In this document: one piece after another, positions 26,699 through 39,651 of the stretch
Layout of the letters: each line of letters begins with the position of its first letter
How positions within the stretch are numbered: position 1 is the first letter of the stretch
Assembly: GCF_901709675.1 (NCBI RefSeq)
Contig: NC_051092.1
Coordinates: 2,796,491 to 2,860,490, forward strand
DNA: 64,000 nt
Source: Syngnathus acus
Lineage: Eukaryota > Chordata > Actinopteri > Syngnathiformes > Syngnathidae
Direction: 5' to 3'
The notes under the pieces: model-generated
What the model saw: only the letters and a program-made list of their open reading frames with translations
Told to the model about the DNA's origin: nothing
Databases searched by the model: none
Translations under genes and position numbers: made by a program

Positions 26699-29664
26699 TA
26701 TCAGACACTTTGCTACAACTCAACGGGAGGAGACGTACGTGACGTCAAACGGCAGAGATGCGTTGAAGAGCTTTAACTGTCAGGGGAAGAATACTTTGTT
26801 ATTCTGCGTACACGTCACGACTGAAAAAAGTATTTGACGTTGTGAAGCTACTTAGAAATTTAAACTAATAAAAAAAACAAGTGGCTAGTCCCCAATATTG
26901 GTGAGGGGTCGTGGTCGTCCTCATATTTTATTTTTTTAAATTTTAGTTTGTATATAACCCCAGAAATGTGGTTAGGACAACCCCTAGTTACGATATTAAT
27001 TAGTTCTGTCTTTTCCAAAGACGGCACATGTGTATCCTTCAAATGATGGAAATCAAAAGGACAGAACGTAATGAAGCTTCCCGCCCCTCGGCCAGACACG
27101 GCGCCCTCTGCCAAAGTGCTTGTAGTTCAGATAGCGAACGACGAGGAGGCGACCGATGTTGTCAGCGTGTTGAGTTGTTGCAGTGTAGTGGGAGAACCGA
27201 CGGAGACCCAAACAGGATTGAGGCCTCGAGTTCCGCCAGCTGCAGTCTGTCTTTGAGGAGGCGATGGAGAGCTCTTCATTGAGCTTGGCAAACGCCGGCT
27301 CATAAACTTTCCCCCGTCCCTCCCTTTGATTCTGCTTGGACATCTGCCTGGCCCTCTCACCAGGAATGCGCGGCAGCTGTTTGCTGCGAGTGTCTTCGCC
27401 GTGTGAACTCGGGCTTGTGCACGGGTCCCGGCTTAATGAATTGAACCAATTCAAACCGGGTCGCCCGGGACACTGGGCCTCGGTGCATAACTCTCCTCCG
27501 GGATGGGGGCGAAAGAAGGGGGGATGACAAGCAAGCTCACAGAAAGAGGCTGGGAAATGTATATTATGGAGGTTAACCATTTGCCCTCGTACTGTAATTG
27601 GCTTAGATTGTCTAGCAACCGGATTTGCAGGGGCAGAACCCGCACCATGCTGCAGTGCAAAAGTTCAGTCGCAGCCGACATGATTGTGTGTTCTGTGTGA
27701 TGGGGGAGGGGGGTGTCTAACCAATGGGCGACAGTGATGGGAAGTATCTCAGCTTAATAGGTCGTAAATGTTGGAGTTTCCTTCTAATTTCTGCGGTTTA
27801 ATTGAAAATGTACAATTAGCAATGGGAGCAAGGTAAAATAGTAGTTAGCATGCATAGCTCACACTTCTAGAGTTGAGGTTAGGGTTAGTTCTAATCGCTT
27901 GTTCTATTTCCAGCTTCTGTTGATGTGGAAGTATCGAATCCGCCATTTGGTCCAAACCAAAGCAAAGTCTAAACTTTCCTTTCTCAGACAACCGCCAGTC
28001 GTCATTCAAGAAGCGATCTGGCAAACATGGGAGCGAAGGGGGAGGCGGTGACAAGAATCTGCATGCTTACGCTGCTTGTTTGTTTGAACGAGGAGATTAA
28101 GGGAGGTGCGAGAACATCGAATTCAGCAAAGTAAATAGCACAGGCAGATTGGCGCCACCGCGACGCCGGCGGGGCCCGCTCGGAGAAGCCGTCGCTCCAT
28201 TTGCCTTATTGGGCGAGCAGGCGTGCGGTAATACCTGATATTGCAAATCCCTCATAAAGTCCATGCGGTGAGATGCTGTTGACAGGCCAAATGCCAGCCG
28301 AAGATATGAATTAGGGACTAGAGTCAAACCTCGGCAATAATAATGATAGTAATAGCTCGGATTTCTAGAGCGGAAATTGATGGGAGGTGTGCAAAAGCCA
28401 TTTTGCCTTCCAGGGGAGCTTGCTAGCAAGTGAGAGGAAGAGCAAAAACACCAAAAGTGAACTTAAAGAAAGAAAAACTAAATCGAAGAATCAGAGTTGT
28501 TTGTTGCTAGCTTGGCTGTTCTCTCTAAATAATTCGACCGATGCTGCGTGAAGCTTACGATACCGAATAATAAGACCCTCTTTCTGTAGCGTTAGCGAGA
28601 GCGCTTGATTCTCAACATTCCCGCAATAAGGAGAATCCAAATCATTTTCTCTCCTCGAGTATTCCGACGGCGCGCCGAGCTCCGCGAGCCATGATGAGTT
28701 GTTTAAAACCTAATCAGCAACTAACAAGTCCCCGGTTATTTGTTTCTGCCTGGGTACTTGAGAGTTCCCAGATGTTGTGGAAGGCGGGGAGTCGATTGTT
28801 TATACAGCGGCGAATCCCTCGCAAACACACGCGCTCTATCAGCCTTCGTGGCTATCTATCAGGGGAGGCGCCAGTTACAGTTTCTGTGAAGTCAGGCAGG
28901 CGCAAAAGCCCTTCGGCGGCAAATTACAAGTCCCGCCCCACCTGCTGAAGCCAGCGTGCCGGCGGCGCGGCGTTCAGACGCTAACTCGCCTCCCGATCGA
29001 TCGCTTGTTGTTGCAGCTGCGCTCTCGTTGATGGTTTGTTTAAGCGGCTCCGCATGCTTGTCGAGAGCGAGGCAGCTGAATACATAAAACGGCCTCAGCC
29101 AACCGCCGGGACAAAACGGGATAATAAAAAAGCAAATGGTTTCATCCCGTCCCGGAGGCTCATTAATCGGCGAGGTTGCTTCCTTATTTTTACGACGCCG
29201 CTCGTGTAGCGTGGAGCGTCGCTACTCGGCTAGCTGAGCGGCTAATGTCAGGCCTCTTGACTATGACGCTTCCATCTGCTTCTCGCTGTCATGTTTTATG
29301 AAAACATTGCGTTAATTTAAGACGTGTCTTTCACCCTCAAAAATAAGGTCATAATTATAGCACACTTTTCATATCGTTTAACCGTGACGACAATACGAAC
29401 TCGTATCTAACGTGTGCTGGCCTTCAAGGTCGAGCCTTGACTCTCTCCGCACGGAGGTCAGTGACGTCCTCTCTTCCTTCCCTCGGGCCCCACTTCCTGC
29501 TGCACACATACAGGAAATTACTCATTTGCCGCGCCATGTCAAGACACTTGCGAGTTGGACTGTAAGGGAGGCTATGTCATTTCGACTTCAAAACCGTATT
29601 TGTGCTATGGACTGATTTTGATTTGGTTCATCCACTACTGCATCGGTGGCGGCGAAGGAGATTG

Positions 29665-29676
29665 TAGATGGCGCTG
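29665..29676 (+). promoter_or_regulatory. CTCF-like core motif
   Basis: TAGATGGCGCTG fits the 3' half of the CTCF core in all 12 positions; the CCAC part upstream is not matched. Confidence 0.25.
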
Positions 29677-30437
29677 ATAGGAAGCGCCGCTCGGCCGCCT
29701 TGCTTATCGACCTGTCAGATTGTCTGTAAACAATTGATGATGTCCTGTTCCTCGAGATATTTACAGACACTCATTAGAGCTTTACTGCGCAACTCGTTTT
29801 GTCGTCGGTTCTTTTTTTTCTTTTTCTACGTCGGCCGTTCGGAAATAAAAGAGTTTATTTACGGTACGTTCTCGACAGTTCACTTTGCATTCAAATTACC
29901 CATCGAGTGTTTTTAAGTAAAACTACTTTGGACTAAGAGGGATGAGAAGCAGTTTTAAAAGCTACCACTCAAGAAGCATGCTCCACTAGGCCCGTCAGTG
30001 TTCCCAAAAGAGGTTTCGAGAGGATTTATTCCGTTGCTACTTGTGTCGATGCTATTTTCTACCGTAATCACGATAAGATATCACACTCGTGATGTATGTT
30101 CTTCGCTAATGAATTCAGTAAAAACATCATTGGACTGCCTTTTGATGACGTGGGAGAAGGGACTTGGATTATCGCGACACTGACATCCTGCGTTTCAAGG
30201 TTGCGAACAATTGGAGAAAGAAGGAACGGCATTCCATCGTACTGATCTCGTATCGTAAAATAAGATAACCAAAAGAAGAAAACAGAGGGGTTAGGCTTAG
30301 TATCCCGTCTGCCACAAATGAGGCACTAATTTGTGAGAAATTTAAATATAATATATTACACACAACAAACATACAGTTTAGTTAAGTTTAGTTTAGCTTA
30401 GCTTTCTTTTGTTTTGTCTTGTTTTGTTTTGTGAGGG

Positions 30438-30505
30438 TCAATGGCCAGATAAAATCATATGGCAGGCCAGATTTGGCCCCCGGGCCTTAGGTTTGATTAC
30501 CTGTG
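30438..30505. repeat. end fragment of the hAT-like element family
   Basis: Shares TGGCCCCCGGGCCTT exactly with the right end of the element at 26014-26347, preceded by a similar AGATAAAATCATATGGCAGG segment and followed by a decayed GGTTTGATTAC end. Confidence 0.55.
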
Positions 30506-31880
30506 CCCTAACCCTAAGGCAAAGGTTTTTTTTAGAGGTTATCAGAGAAAATATGTGTGCATACACTGACGTAAGAGTAGTATGAGACTGTAAAATTGTT
30601 GGTTGGACTCTTGCAACATTCTGTAATATTCTGTTGTCAACCCTAGTTGACTTACATGGCCCTTTGGAAATAAAAACAGGGGGGGGGGGGAGTGAACGTC
30701 CCCAAAAAGCCATCACGTGGGTATTTGTGTCGACTCCCAAGGGTACGCGCTCGCCCTAGAAATGGCCGAGGACTGAAAAATGTTGCCGGAGCCGCACGTC
30801 TGTTTATGCAGAGCGGCGGGGAAATATTAAGAAAATACTTTGGCCCCCTTTTCACTCCAAGATAGTTTGGCCCACGTCTCGCTGAGAGCGACCCAGAAAC
30901 GACCCGCAACCTTCCTCGCCACATCCAACTGAAACACGTCAAGAAAACAAGGCCAGGATTAATAATATCATAACCGTTTGCGAGCCATCAATCACCGAGT
31001 ACGTTTATTTACTTTATGCGAAGATAAAACAGAAAATAATCCACACTGAAAGGACCCGAAGCACTTTTTGTCAGTCCGGTTTTGTTAAGTTTAAAGTGAA
31101 TTAGCCCGTCGTAAATCACATCTCGGACCATTTGAAAATGTCCGCCGACTTGAGTTAGTGTGGTTGTAATACAACACAGAGGGGGATATATCTTTGTACG
31201 ACTTCAAAACCGCATTTCTGTCTGCTAAGGGACACACAGGAAGTTCTTTGGAGATAAACACAGCAGAACTTCCTCATGTCCTTTCAAAGCATTACAAATC
31301 ACCCTTCGCCTGCTTTCCCTTCAAAGTGCTTACGCTACATTTCTTCATTGTTTGCTTCGTTTTCTATTCACGTTCGTACTTCCATGCCGTATTTGGACTC
31401 TCCCAAATAAAGTATTTTTTATTTATTTGTTTATAAATGTGTTTCTGGGGATGTGTGCGAAAATATGTCGTTATAAAAAAACAAAACAAATTTGTTAAAT
31501 TTCTGCAGACATTCTTCTCGCGTCACTGGGAACTCTTCAGCCAAGTCGGTAATTGCCGAAGACAATTCAATCATCTGTTGTGCTCTATCCGGGAACACCC
31601 TTGAGAAGGATTTTTTTTCACCAGATCTGTCACTGAATCGATTTCCTCCTCTTTACCTGAACCAACTGCACATTTCGCATCATGACAGGCTCCCTAATTA
31701 CCTTTTGCTATTTATGGGCATGCTAACCATCTGTTACTGATTCCTTCATTATCTTCAACAGTACGATTAGAGTTCTGGGGAAAAGCCAAGTTGGGCAGAT
31801 CATCACAATGTGTGTGTTGTACCGACATGTCTCATTTTGGGATGGTGAATCGTGCTACTTTGAGTATGCTAACAGTTTGA

Positions 31881-32270
31881 CCGTGGAATTTTGAAATGTC
31901 CTGTGGTCTGATGAGACCAGGACAAGACGGGGTCACAGGACAGTATTCCATCATGGTTACAGCTTCAAGGGGACCATTGTCTTCCTACCAAAGCTGAAGG
32001 TAAAAGTGTGGAACTGGCTAAGCATATCTGCAGACCCAGGTCAACAAAAGTTCTTCCACCAGCTCCGTGATGTGGAGATGTGAAGGATTCCAGTGGCTAC
32101 TTGTCAAGCTCTGGTAAACATCATACACAACTGGGTTAAAGGAGTGCTGGGAAAATAATAGCACACAGATTATTCACACTCTGGACACAATTTGGACATT
32201 TTCACTCAGGGACATTTGTTTTTATTTTTTAGGGCACAGTAAATTTAAACTTGTAAATTATACAAGCTAC
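31881..32270 (+). pseudogene. decayed Tc1-like transposon, internally deleted
   Basis: Nucleotide landmarks of a vertebrate Tc1-like element in order: TGTGGTCTGATGAGACCA (31902), then, after an apparent large internal deletion, ACAGTATTCCATCATGG, a segment equivalent to the catalytic C-terminal part of the transposase (CACCAGCTCCGTGATGTGGA at 32057), GTGGCTACTTGTCAAGCTCT, GGGTTAAAGGAGTGCTGG, and the 3' untranslated CAATTTGGACATTTTCACTC and TATACAAGC. No open frame spans it and the first catalytic region is missing, so it is inactive. Terminal inverted repeats were not found. Confidence 0.75.
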
Positions 32271-34110
32271 TTTTGCCAATCGACAGTTGTTACAGGACAC
32301 AAGCAACCTCTCTGGTCTTTTTTTTTTTTTCCACCCTCTCTCTCCCCCTTTTCTCTTTCCCAGAGAGGCCATTAGACATAATTCATCCGCCCACTCCGTT
32401 GTGTGTTGTTGTTGTTGTTGTCACCGTTTACGTTTGATGAAGTCCCCTGTTGCATTAGTGACCGGCGGCCGCATTGATTTGCCGGCCTCCTTGTTGAATT
32501 GACCGGGCCCGGGAGCCACAAGAGGCTTTTTGAAGGCTGCTGATCTCTGATATATATTTGTAGCACATTTGTTTTAATTAAGTTGTTCGCACAGCTTGGA
32601 AATTGGATAGGGGACCAAATGACTGGAGCCAACAGTAATAGGGCTAATTGTGGTTAAGGATCAATATTTAGAGTAGCTGGCTATGGATTTGGAGAGCAGT
32701 CAGAGCGCTGCTCAAATGACCCGATGGCAGCTCTCTGTCTGTTTGCTTTACTGTCGAAACTATTTTCTTAGTGAACACGTGTATTTTGCAATAAAACAGT
32801 GAAAGTGCTCTTATGTCTTTTGAAAGCGGAATTTACGGTGTATGATGATAGGAAATATACTTTTTTTTAAAATAATTTTAATTAGATTTCTGTAAATAAC
32901 TAACATTTTAAAATGCATTCCTTTTGTTAATTGTGCATAATACACATTTTAATAACTTGGCACAATTTTAAAAAAATCAATAAAACGCATCAATATTATT
33001 TCCATTTATTAACTTACTACATAGTTCTACAGTACAGTCAGTACAGTCAAAATAAAAGTAGTCAAAAAAAATAGGGATACCAGAAAAAAACTACTGGAGT
33101 ATTTGCACCTCATCACTTCTTCCCACTGCTGCAGCCCTAGCAAGGCGGATTTTTGAAGCTGTTGAAGTGAATGAAATAAAACACTCAAAAGGATTAGAAC
33201 AATTTAGAAAGCTGGGCCCCTTTTTCTTTTTCTCTTTGTGCCTCTCACACGCTGTGGCTATTTCTCTATACCCAGCATGGGCTCCACTTTGTGGCTTTTA
33301 ATAACCTACCCCTCCGAGCGTCCACCCCCCTGAGACACATTTCCACCCCCCCGCCCTCGCCCCCCTCCTCCTAGCCGCCCAACTTTATTTGCACCGCTCT
33401 GTTTCTACCTACCGGCAGCTGCAAACAGGGAGCCCAGCAGCGCAGTCAGGCAGCGGCGGCAAATTTCTTCCAGTTGCTCAACAACATGCTAATACACCCC
33501 CGCCCAACCCAGCCCCCCCCCCTTGTTCTCAGCTCAAGCATTATATTGCAGTTTCATTGACTGGGAGGGTGTTGTGTTGCCGAGGAATCAATAGCTGAGG
33601 GGATCCCAGCCTGACCATTAGCTTGTCAGTCAGACCTGTGCGCTTGAAAGGAGTTGCAAGGCGGCGGGCGGCGTAAATACCAAAGGCCACCGGCATGGGA
33701 AAGTCGGAATGGCGTGGGCCGCCGATCACGCGCCGCCACCTGTTGTACGGGGCAACATGTGCTGGCTGTATTAACCTTTCGGCTACTGTGCTTTAGCCGC
33801 CCAGCGCTACCGCCGCTCGGCCTTATGAAGACTTGAACCCCAAATGATACATTCAAATGATTTTTTTTTTAATATGCCTAAAAGTAACAGTTTTTTGTTA
33901 TTTGCTTGTGGAAGAATGCCAGGTGCTTTACTTTGCAGCTTGTAACATGTTTGATTGGTAAATAGCTGAAATACAGCCTGGTAGTGTTGGTGCGGTATGG
34001 AGGGATTTTATTGAACCCTTGGGAAATTCTGCTAGTTATTTCGCTTTTTCTTTCTTTCTTTCTTCCTTTTCTTTTTTTTAACATCACAAATATAATAAAA
34101 AGAAATGTAT
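32271..34110. other. gene-free stretch with one candidate regulatory patch
   Basis: Poly-T/pyrimidine tract at 32320-32360, a short (TTG)n at 32401-32421, candidate element 32510-32720, C-rich sequence at 33320-33370 and 33495-33530. No gene seen. Confidence 0.6.
32510..32720. promoter_or_regulatory. candidate conserved non-coding element
   Basis: Non-repetitive stretch with GTTTTAATTAAG, GGGCTAATTG and CAATATTTAGAG motifs, no open frame, and even composition between a GC-rich patch and AT-rich flank. Judged by eye as enhancer-like; alignment would be needed to confirm. Confidence 0.28.
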
Positions 34111-34137
34111 CTAATTATTACAACTACTGCTGCTCCT

Positions 34138-34240
34138 TCATAATTGTTATTATTATTTTTTATTATTATTATTATTACTATTATCATCATTATTATTATT
34201 TTTTTAAATTATTATTATTTATATTATTATTATTATGCTC
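34138..34240. repeat. (ATT)n microsatellite
   Basis: TTATTATTATTATTA-type steps with a few interruptions (ATCATC, TTTTTTAA). Confidence 0.9.
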
Positions 34241-35565
34241 CCCAAAAGACATTTGTTCTTGTTGTTAGAGAGTTGCTCTAAACAATTTTTCTTTTAAAAC
34301 ATTTCACATCAAGAAAAACTGCATATAAGGCATATTTTTGACCTTTCTGCTTGTTTTGGATGTTCTGCATCAATGGTAAGCTACAGAACACGCTATTAGC
34401 ATGATGACCTTTCCTTACCGCTAACCATTCATTCATTTGAAACCTAACCACCATGATGAGCGTAGCAGTATAGCCTGCCTGGGCTCTTACATGCTTGCCA
34501 CATGTGTAAGACTTCCCAGGACCAGCCCGTGGAAAGTCAATTACTCTCAAGTTTTATCGCTTTATAATATGAGACGTGAAAAGTCGCTCCCACCTGTATT
34601 TCTCATTCAGCAATAACATTTGCGTTGCGGCGCCGAGATACGGTAGTAACTCTTCCATCTGCGAGCGCTTTTATTGACGATCTCGTGTTGTTTTTAGAGC
34701 TCAGCGACGGGATCCCCAACGCCTGTGAAATCCGTTTTTGTTTTGAAAGTAGCGGTAGATTCGGTCGGCGATTATAGGAGACCGCAATTTCGTGTAAATG
34801 CTTTGTTATGATACTTGAGTAGATGTTTCGGGTATTTTTACTTGAGTATTGATTTTTCTGATGACGTCCTCAGCAAAAGTCAACCTAAGTTGCTAGCAGG
34901 CATAGAACTGTCAAGCCAGGGTCACAAAGGGCCCAATGTCCAAAGGAGGAGTCAAGGACAGTCGTGGACAGTTTTTCTGGAGCAAGGACGGGAGGAGGGA
35001 AGGGTCACCGCGGAGGGATTGAGGACCCATTAGCGGCGTTACACTTACTTCCACTTGCTTAGCCGCCGACTTCAACACCAATTTACTGCTCGGCGACGAG
35101 TTCCTGAGTTGAAATCCGACTGACGCAGATTTTACCAACCACGGTTACATAAATATCTCTTGCAAGTTGAATGAGTCACATTACCGAGATCATAACTCCA
35201 TCCCGTTAGTCTCATCCGGCCTTCAAAACCAAACCACATTTTGTTACAAGTTTTTAATGACGCAAAATACAAATTTACAGACTTTTCATTTTGAAATTAG
35301 ACAATTTTCATTGGCTGTTACAACTTAATATTCTAGCTGGAAAATAGTCATAATAATACAAATGCAAATACCATACATTCAAGGACTGTTAAAGAAATCA
35401 AAATAATATGCAAGAATATTTTTTTTTACATTTTCTCACTCCGAACTTTATTATTGATCAACTAAAGACATGTTTGTCATGCATATTATTTCAAATCCAT
35501 CCTCAAATTATTTGTGCGACTCGTGTTGTAATATTCAGCAGCACAGGAACCAGTGTAAGCTCAAC

Positions 35566-35581
35566 TCTGCCACCTAGCAGT
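35566..35581 (-). promoter_or_regulatory. CTCF-like motif, minus strand
   Basis: Reverse complement reads ACTGCTAGGTGGCAGA, close to the NNRSTAGGTGGCAG form of the CTCF core. Its orientation faces the plus-strand motifs at 13.72 and 29.67 kb. Confidence 0.35.
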
Positions 35582-36301
35582 CATTGGTGATACTACAACT
35601 TAAAGCACAATCCACGCCTGCATATTTGCAGTTTTTTTCTTTTCAACAATTTTTTCGTATTTTGAAATGTGTCGTATGTTAAAATCTTCTTAGGCTCCGT
35701 TGAGTACGTATAACGATGTCCACGATATTTTCCCTCACACTCCGGGACGTATTTTGTACGTTCCGTCATACTGGCGTACGTGTCGTGTGTGAGACCAAAA
35801 AAAGAATAAAGAGAGTGCGAGTCTTTGTGTGGAATTTGGCGAGCTCAACAGAGTCCCTCAAGGGTCCTTGAGCAAAGGGATCTGGGAGAATGTTGGAGGT
35901 GCCAAGAAGAAAGACCCCTCAAGAGTGAAAACACACTAGCGTTAAGTTATTAGCTCCACTTTGAGACGTGTATGTGAAACAAGCTCTCACAAGAGGCGCT
36001 GAGAATCCCTTAACTCGCATTACTCCACCCCCTGGCTTTGTGTCTTTTTCACAAGGCGACCAGGAGGGTTCTTCTCTCCATGTGGATAGGTCCTCGGGCC
36101 CAATTATCTGGCTACAATGCTCAATTAGCCCTAATCCCTCTTTTGGGTTGATAATGGAGGGGCTTTACGTTTTATTTAAGGACTACCAAGCTCCTTATGG
36201 AAGGTAGATGTCAGCCAAGATATAAAAAATGATGTTTATAGATTTGTGTCGGAGCAGTTTGGATGAGGAAATCATATTACGACGTTCCCAGATAAAATGT
36301 T

Positions 36302-36390
36302 GTGAGTGAGTCGGTGAGTGAGTCAGTCAGTGAGTCGGTCAGCGAGTCAGCGAGTGAGTCAGTGAGTCAGTCAGTGAGTCACTGAGTCAA
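36302..36390. repeat. TGAG/TCAG tandem repeat containing five perfect AP-1 sites
   Basis: An impure tetranucleotide array (TGAG, TCAG, TCGG units). TGAGTCA, the AP-1 consensus, occurs exactly at 36319, 36355, 36363, 36375 and 36383, with TGAGTCG variants at 36307 and 36331. Whether it is bound is unknown; it may be only a microsatellite. Confidence 0.8.
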
Positions 36391-38509
36391 AGTTACATAA
36401 GAAAGTAAAAATGAATTTTGACCTGCAGTCTTTTGTCTTGTAAGAATTCATTGCTGGTTGCGTAGCGTCACTTTTAACTGGCCCAACAAGCAATGTAATT
36501 TTCTGTCTTGGGATTCTCAATTAAAAGAAGCATTAACCTTGTTTACAGAACACAAGTGCGGGTCTGTGACTGTATTGACATTAAACAGTCGGAGGCTGCT
36601 TTGTTGGCCACTTGCCTTCGCTGTGAGTCGCGCTCTTGTGGCGGCGGAGTCATCTCCAGGCCTCCATCTGGGGTTAGCGCTCGCTTCACTTGGGCTCGCA
36701 GCTTAACAAAGTCGTCTTGAAATACATTTGGGAGAAAAGAAGGCTTGGAGGGAAAATGTCTGCCTGAGCTTTACGATGTGGTAATTAAAGGCACTGAATA
36801 AGGTGACTGCAAAGTAAGACCTGACATAAAAAATAATAATAAAAAAAAAGTAGAAACCTGGCACCCGCAACGTCTTTGTGCTACCACCACTTTTTTTTTT
36901 TTTTTTTTTTAATTCATGTGCCAAAAAGTACACATGATAAAAAGCTCCTTGCAAGGTGAAATAAAACAGTCCTTTTGCTTTTATGAGTGACTCTCGTGAG
37001 GTATTTGGCAGTTAAGTGTTCCAAAAAGTCTGATTCTGATCAGACCGTCGAGATGATTCTACTCAGTTCTGACATGTAGTGGGAAAAAAAAAAAATCTTT
37101 ATTTCACCATTTGACACTAAATATTCTACACTCGTTAGGTACCCCTGCTCAATCAGGTAGTAATGCTGAATGCTGGATAGCGCAGGTGTCCCTAATGAAA
37201 AGACCGCCGAGAGTAGGTCATATCCGACGTGTCTTGACTTCATCCCGCTGATGCCGCTAAGCTCCGTCGCAGGTTGCTGCCAATCAAGGCGCTCCCGACC
37301 GTCTGCTCCGCTGGGCCGAGTGGCACTCGGTTAACCTCGAATCAAGGCCCGTAATTTGCGGTTGATGGCACACTTTAAGACCCGACTGATCCCCGCGCCT
37401 CGGGCGCCTCGGCGCGGGACTTGATTAGAGGCCGTTACATGTGGGAACGACCGCGCTAACCGCAACCCCGGGGCCAAACATGAGTCGCATGCTCGTCATG
37501 TGTCTTATGTGGAGATGCCTTCTTGTAGCTGCGGATTCCGAGTTCCCCTTGAAGGTATTACAACTCAAAGTCTAGCGCGGCTGGTGACAGCCGAGCTCAC
37601 ATGCGCTAATGCTATTGTGTGATTCGGAAAAAAAAAATCTTGTCAGTATCCCTCTCATTATTATTTTTTTTAATGACACAAACCAAATACAATCTAGATT
37701 AATATCAGGACACAATTATGCAAGCTAGAGCTGCAGAGAACTTTGCATTATGAGGATTCAGCTGCCCCCCCCCCCGACTTGTATATTTCACGCTACACAT
37801 TGAAAGAGGCCAAAAGAAAGGCGAGTAAGACCCCGCCACACCTTTGGACGCCTGTGCTCTTGAGGAATTCCACCAGGAACAAAAGTGGAACATTTGGAAC
37901 CCTCCCCCCCCTCCTCCCATCCTTCTGGAGTGGCCACACATACATATAGTGAACAACTATTTGTGCAGTGGACTTGCCGATGGATTCATTAGCGGCCCCT
38001 TCATCGCCCCCCTTTCCCGGCTCCTGAGCCCCTCTGTCTTTTTTGTCTTCCTCCCTCACTTCAACGCCTTGCTCTCACTTTCACTTTCTTTCTTTCTCCC
38101 TTTCTCGCCCTCTGTCGTCTTTTCTCTCCCCTTCACCCCCCAACCCTCTCCTCGGCCCGCCTCGGAGAGCTTTTTAAGGCCGGCCAGTGTTTGTAATTAG
38201 CTCCCAGTGTTGGAATGGAACATGTGGAGGTGGGTGTTAATGGGCTGGCCAGGCCCTTACTCTCACAGCGGGCTGAGAGCAGAAACAGAAACCAGTCTTT
38301 GTTCTGTGCATTACGAGTATGCAGGAGGAGGTGGAGCTGGAGGTGAGGGGGGGGCTCTTGGAAATATTAACGGGCATATTTGAAGCAAGGTTTATAACGA
38401 CTGTCACCTTCTGGTTAGCTTAGCAGTGTGTACCCTGATTAAGTTGGGATGGACAACTCAATGCGAATCTATTTCTTTCTCTTATTGCGTCTAATCCGGT
38501 ATTGATTTG

Positions 38510-38638
38510 GAGAGTTTTTGCGGGTCTCGTCATGCTGGACATGACTACGAAAATTTCATGTTGCTAAGTGATACGGGCTTCGAGAGTTTTTGTGGGTCTC
38601 GTCACGCAAGACATGACAACCAAATTTCATGTTGCTAA
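38510..38638. repeat. two-copy tandem duplication (57-58 base unit)
   Basis: Copies at 38510-38567 and 38582-38638 begin GAGAGTTTTTG and end TTTCATGTTGCTAA, with about ten differences, separated by 14 bases. Confidence 0.8.
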
Positions 38639-39576
38639 CAGCCTTCAAGGTGGGGTCTTTTTTTTTTGGGTGGCGGGTTTGTAGTTTGGGATAGTTGTCA
38701 AAATGGTGAATTTTAGCTTATAATGATGGATTATTTTACAGAATTGAGCATCAAGCCAACTAAATTGCAATAAAGGGACAAGAGTGGTGCTCTACTCCCA
38801 CTTTCAGAGGATAAAAATTGCTGCTTTGAACGTTCACATTTTCAGGTCAGAGTTCAGTGGCACTGGGAAAGCAGTGGGCGTTCTGTTCCGAGGCTTATTC
38901 AAGATCTTCTCCCCCCACCCCACCCCTCTTGTTGTTTTTTTTTTCTGGCATCTTCACATGGAGGCTGTGTGGCTGCTGGGGCTCATCCATTATTGTGTCA
39001 AAGTTCTTGTCCTGCATCGGCCTGCGAGCAGAGTGAAGCAGCTTGTTTTCATTTGAGTGGTGTAGGGAGTGTGGGTTGGGGGCTTATTGGAGATGGGGGG
39101 GTTCAAGGTCCCCGCCCCTCCAGATGTGCCTTGATCAAGGGAAGTTGACTATGCGCTTTGTGTTGCTGAAGACACTAATGTGATTATGTCACATATTTTC
39201 AGCTGATTCCCATTTCTGTGTGTCGTGGTGTGGGGTCCGTGTTTCAATGAAGCCTATCGGGATGGGAGTTGGACGGAATGTTTCTCTCGGCAAGGTCTGA
39301 ATCCCGGCCAACATGCTTGTGTGTGTGTTTGCTTGGGTTTTGTCCTCACTCTTATATTTAGCATAATCTCTTCAAGTCACAATGATTCACCTACAATATG
39401 TTATGTTGCTTTGACTACAAACTGTGTATTTATAATAATAATAATTTATACCACCTGTTATGTTATGACAGATGAATTTGCCTCTTCAAGACTTACCATT
39501 CCTGGTGAAGATATACAGATTTTAATTTTCCCCAACGCAACCTACCCAAAACTCATTCAGTAGTGCCACAAATACT

Positions 39577-39651
39577 GGCAATAATAATAATAATTATAAT
39601 AACGAAGATGATGATAATAATAAAGATAATAATAATGAAAATAATAATAAA
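39577..39651. repeat. (AAT)n-rich microsatellite
   Basis: AATAATAATAAT steps with GATGATG and GAAAAT interruptions. Confidence 0.85.

Larger units (their letters stand above)
26700..31880. other. gene desert segment, no gene seen
   Basis: No coding gene supported. The stretch 27040-27560 and 28640-29240 are relatively CpG-rich with long chance frames. A CTCF-like core TAGATGGCGCTG is at 29665. A fragment of the hAT-like element family is at 30438. The patch 30940-31060 (TTAATAATATCATAACCG, GTTTATTTAC) looks like regulatory DNA but is unproven. Confidence 0.6.

Noticed and set aside
27053-27580. 175-codon minus-strand open frame
   Set aside because: No domain or repeated motif recognised; overlaps other equally long frames in the same GC-rich stretch.
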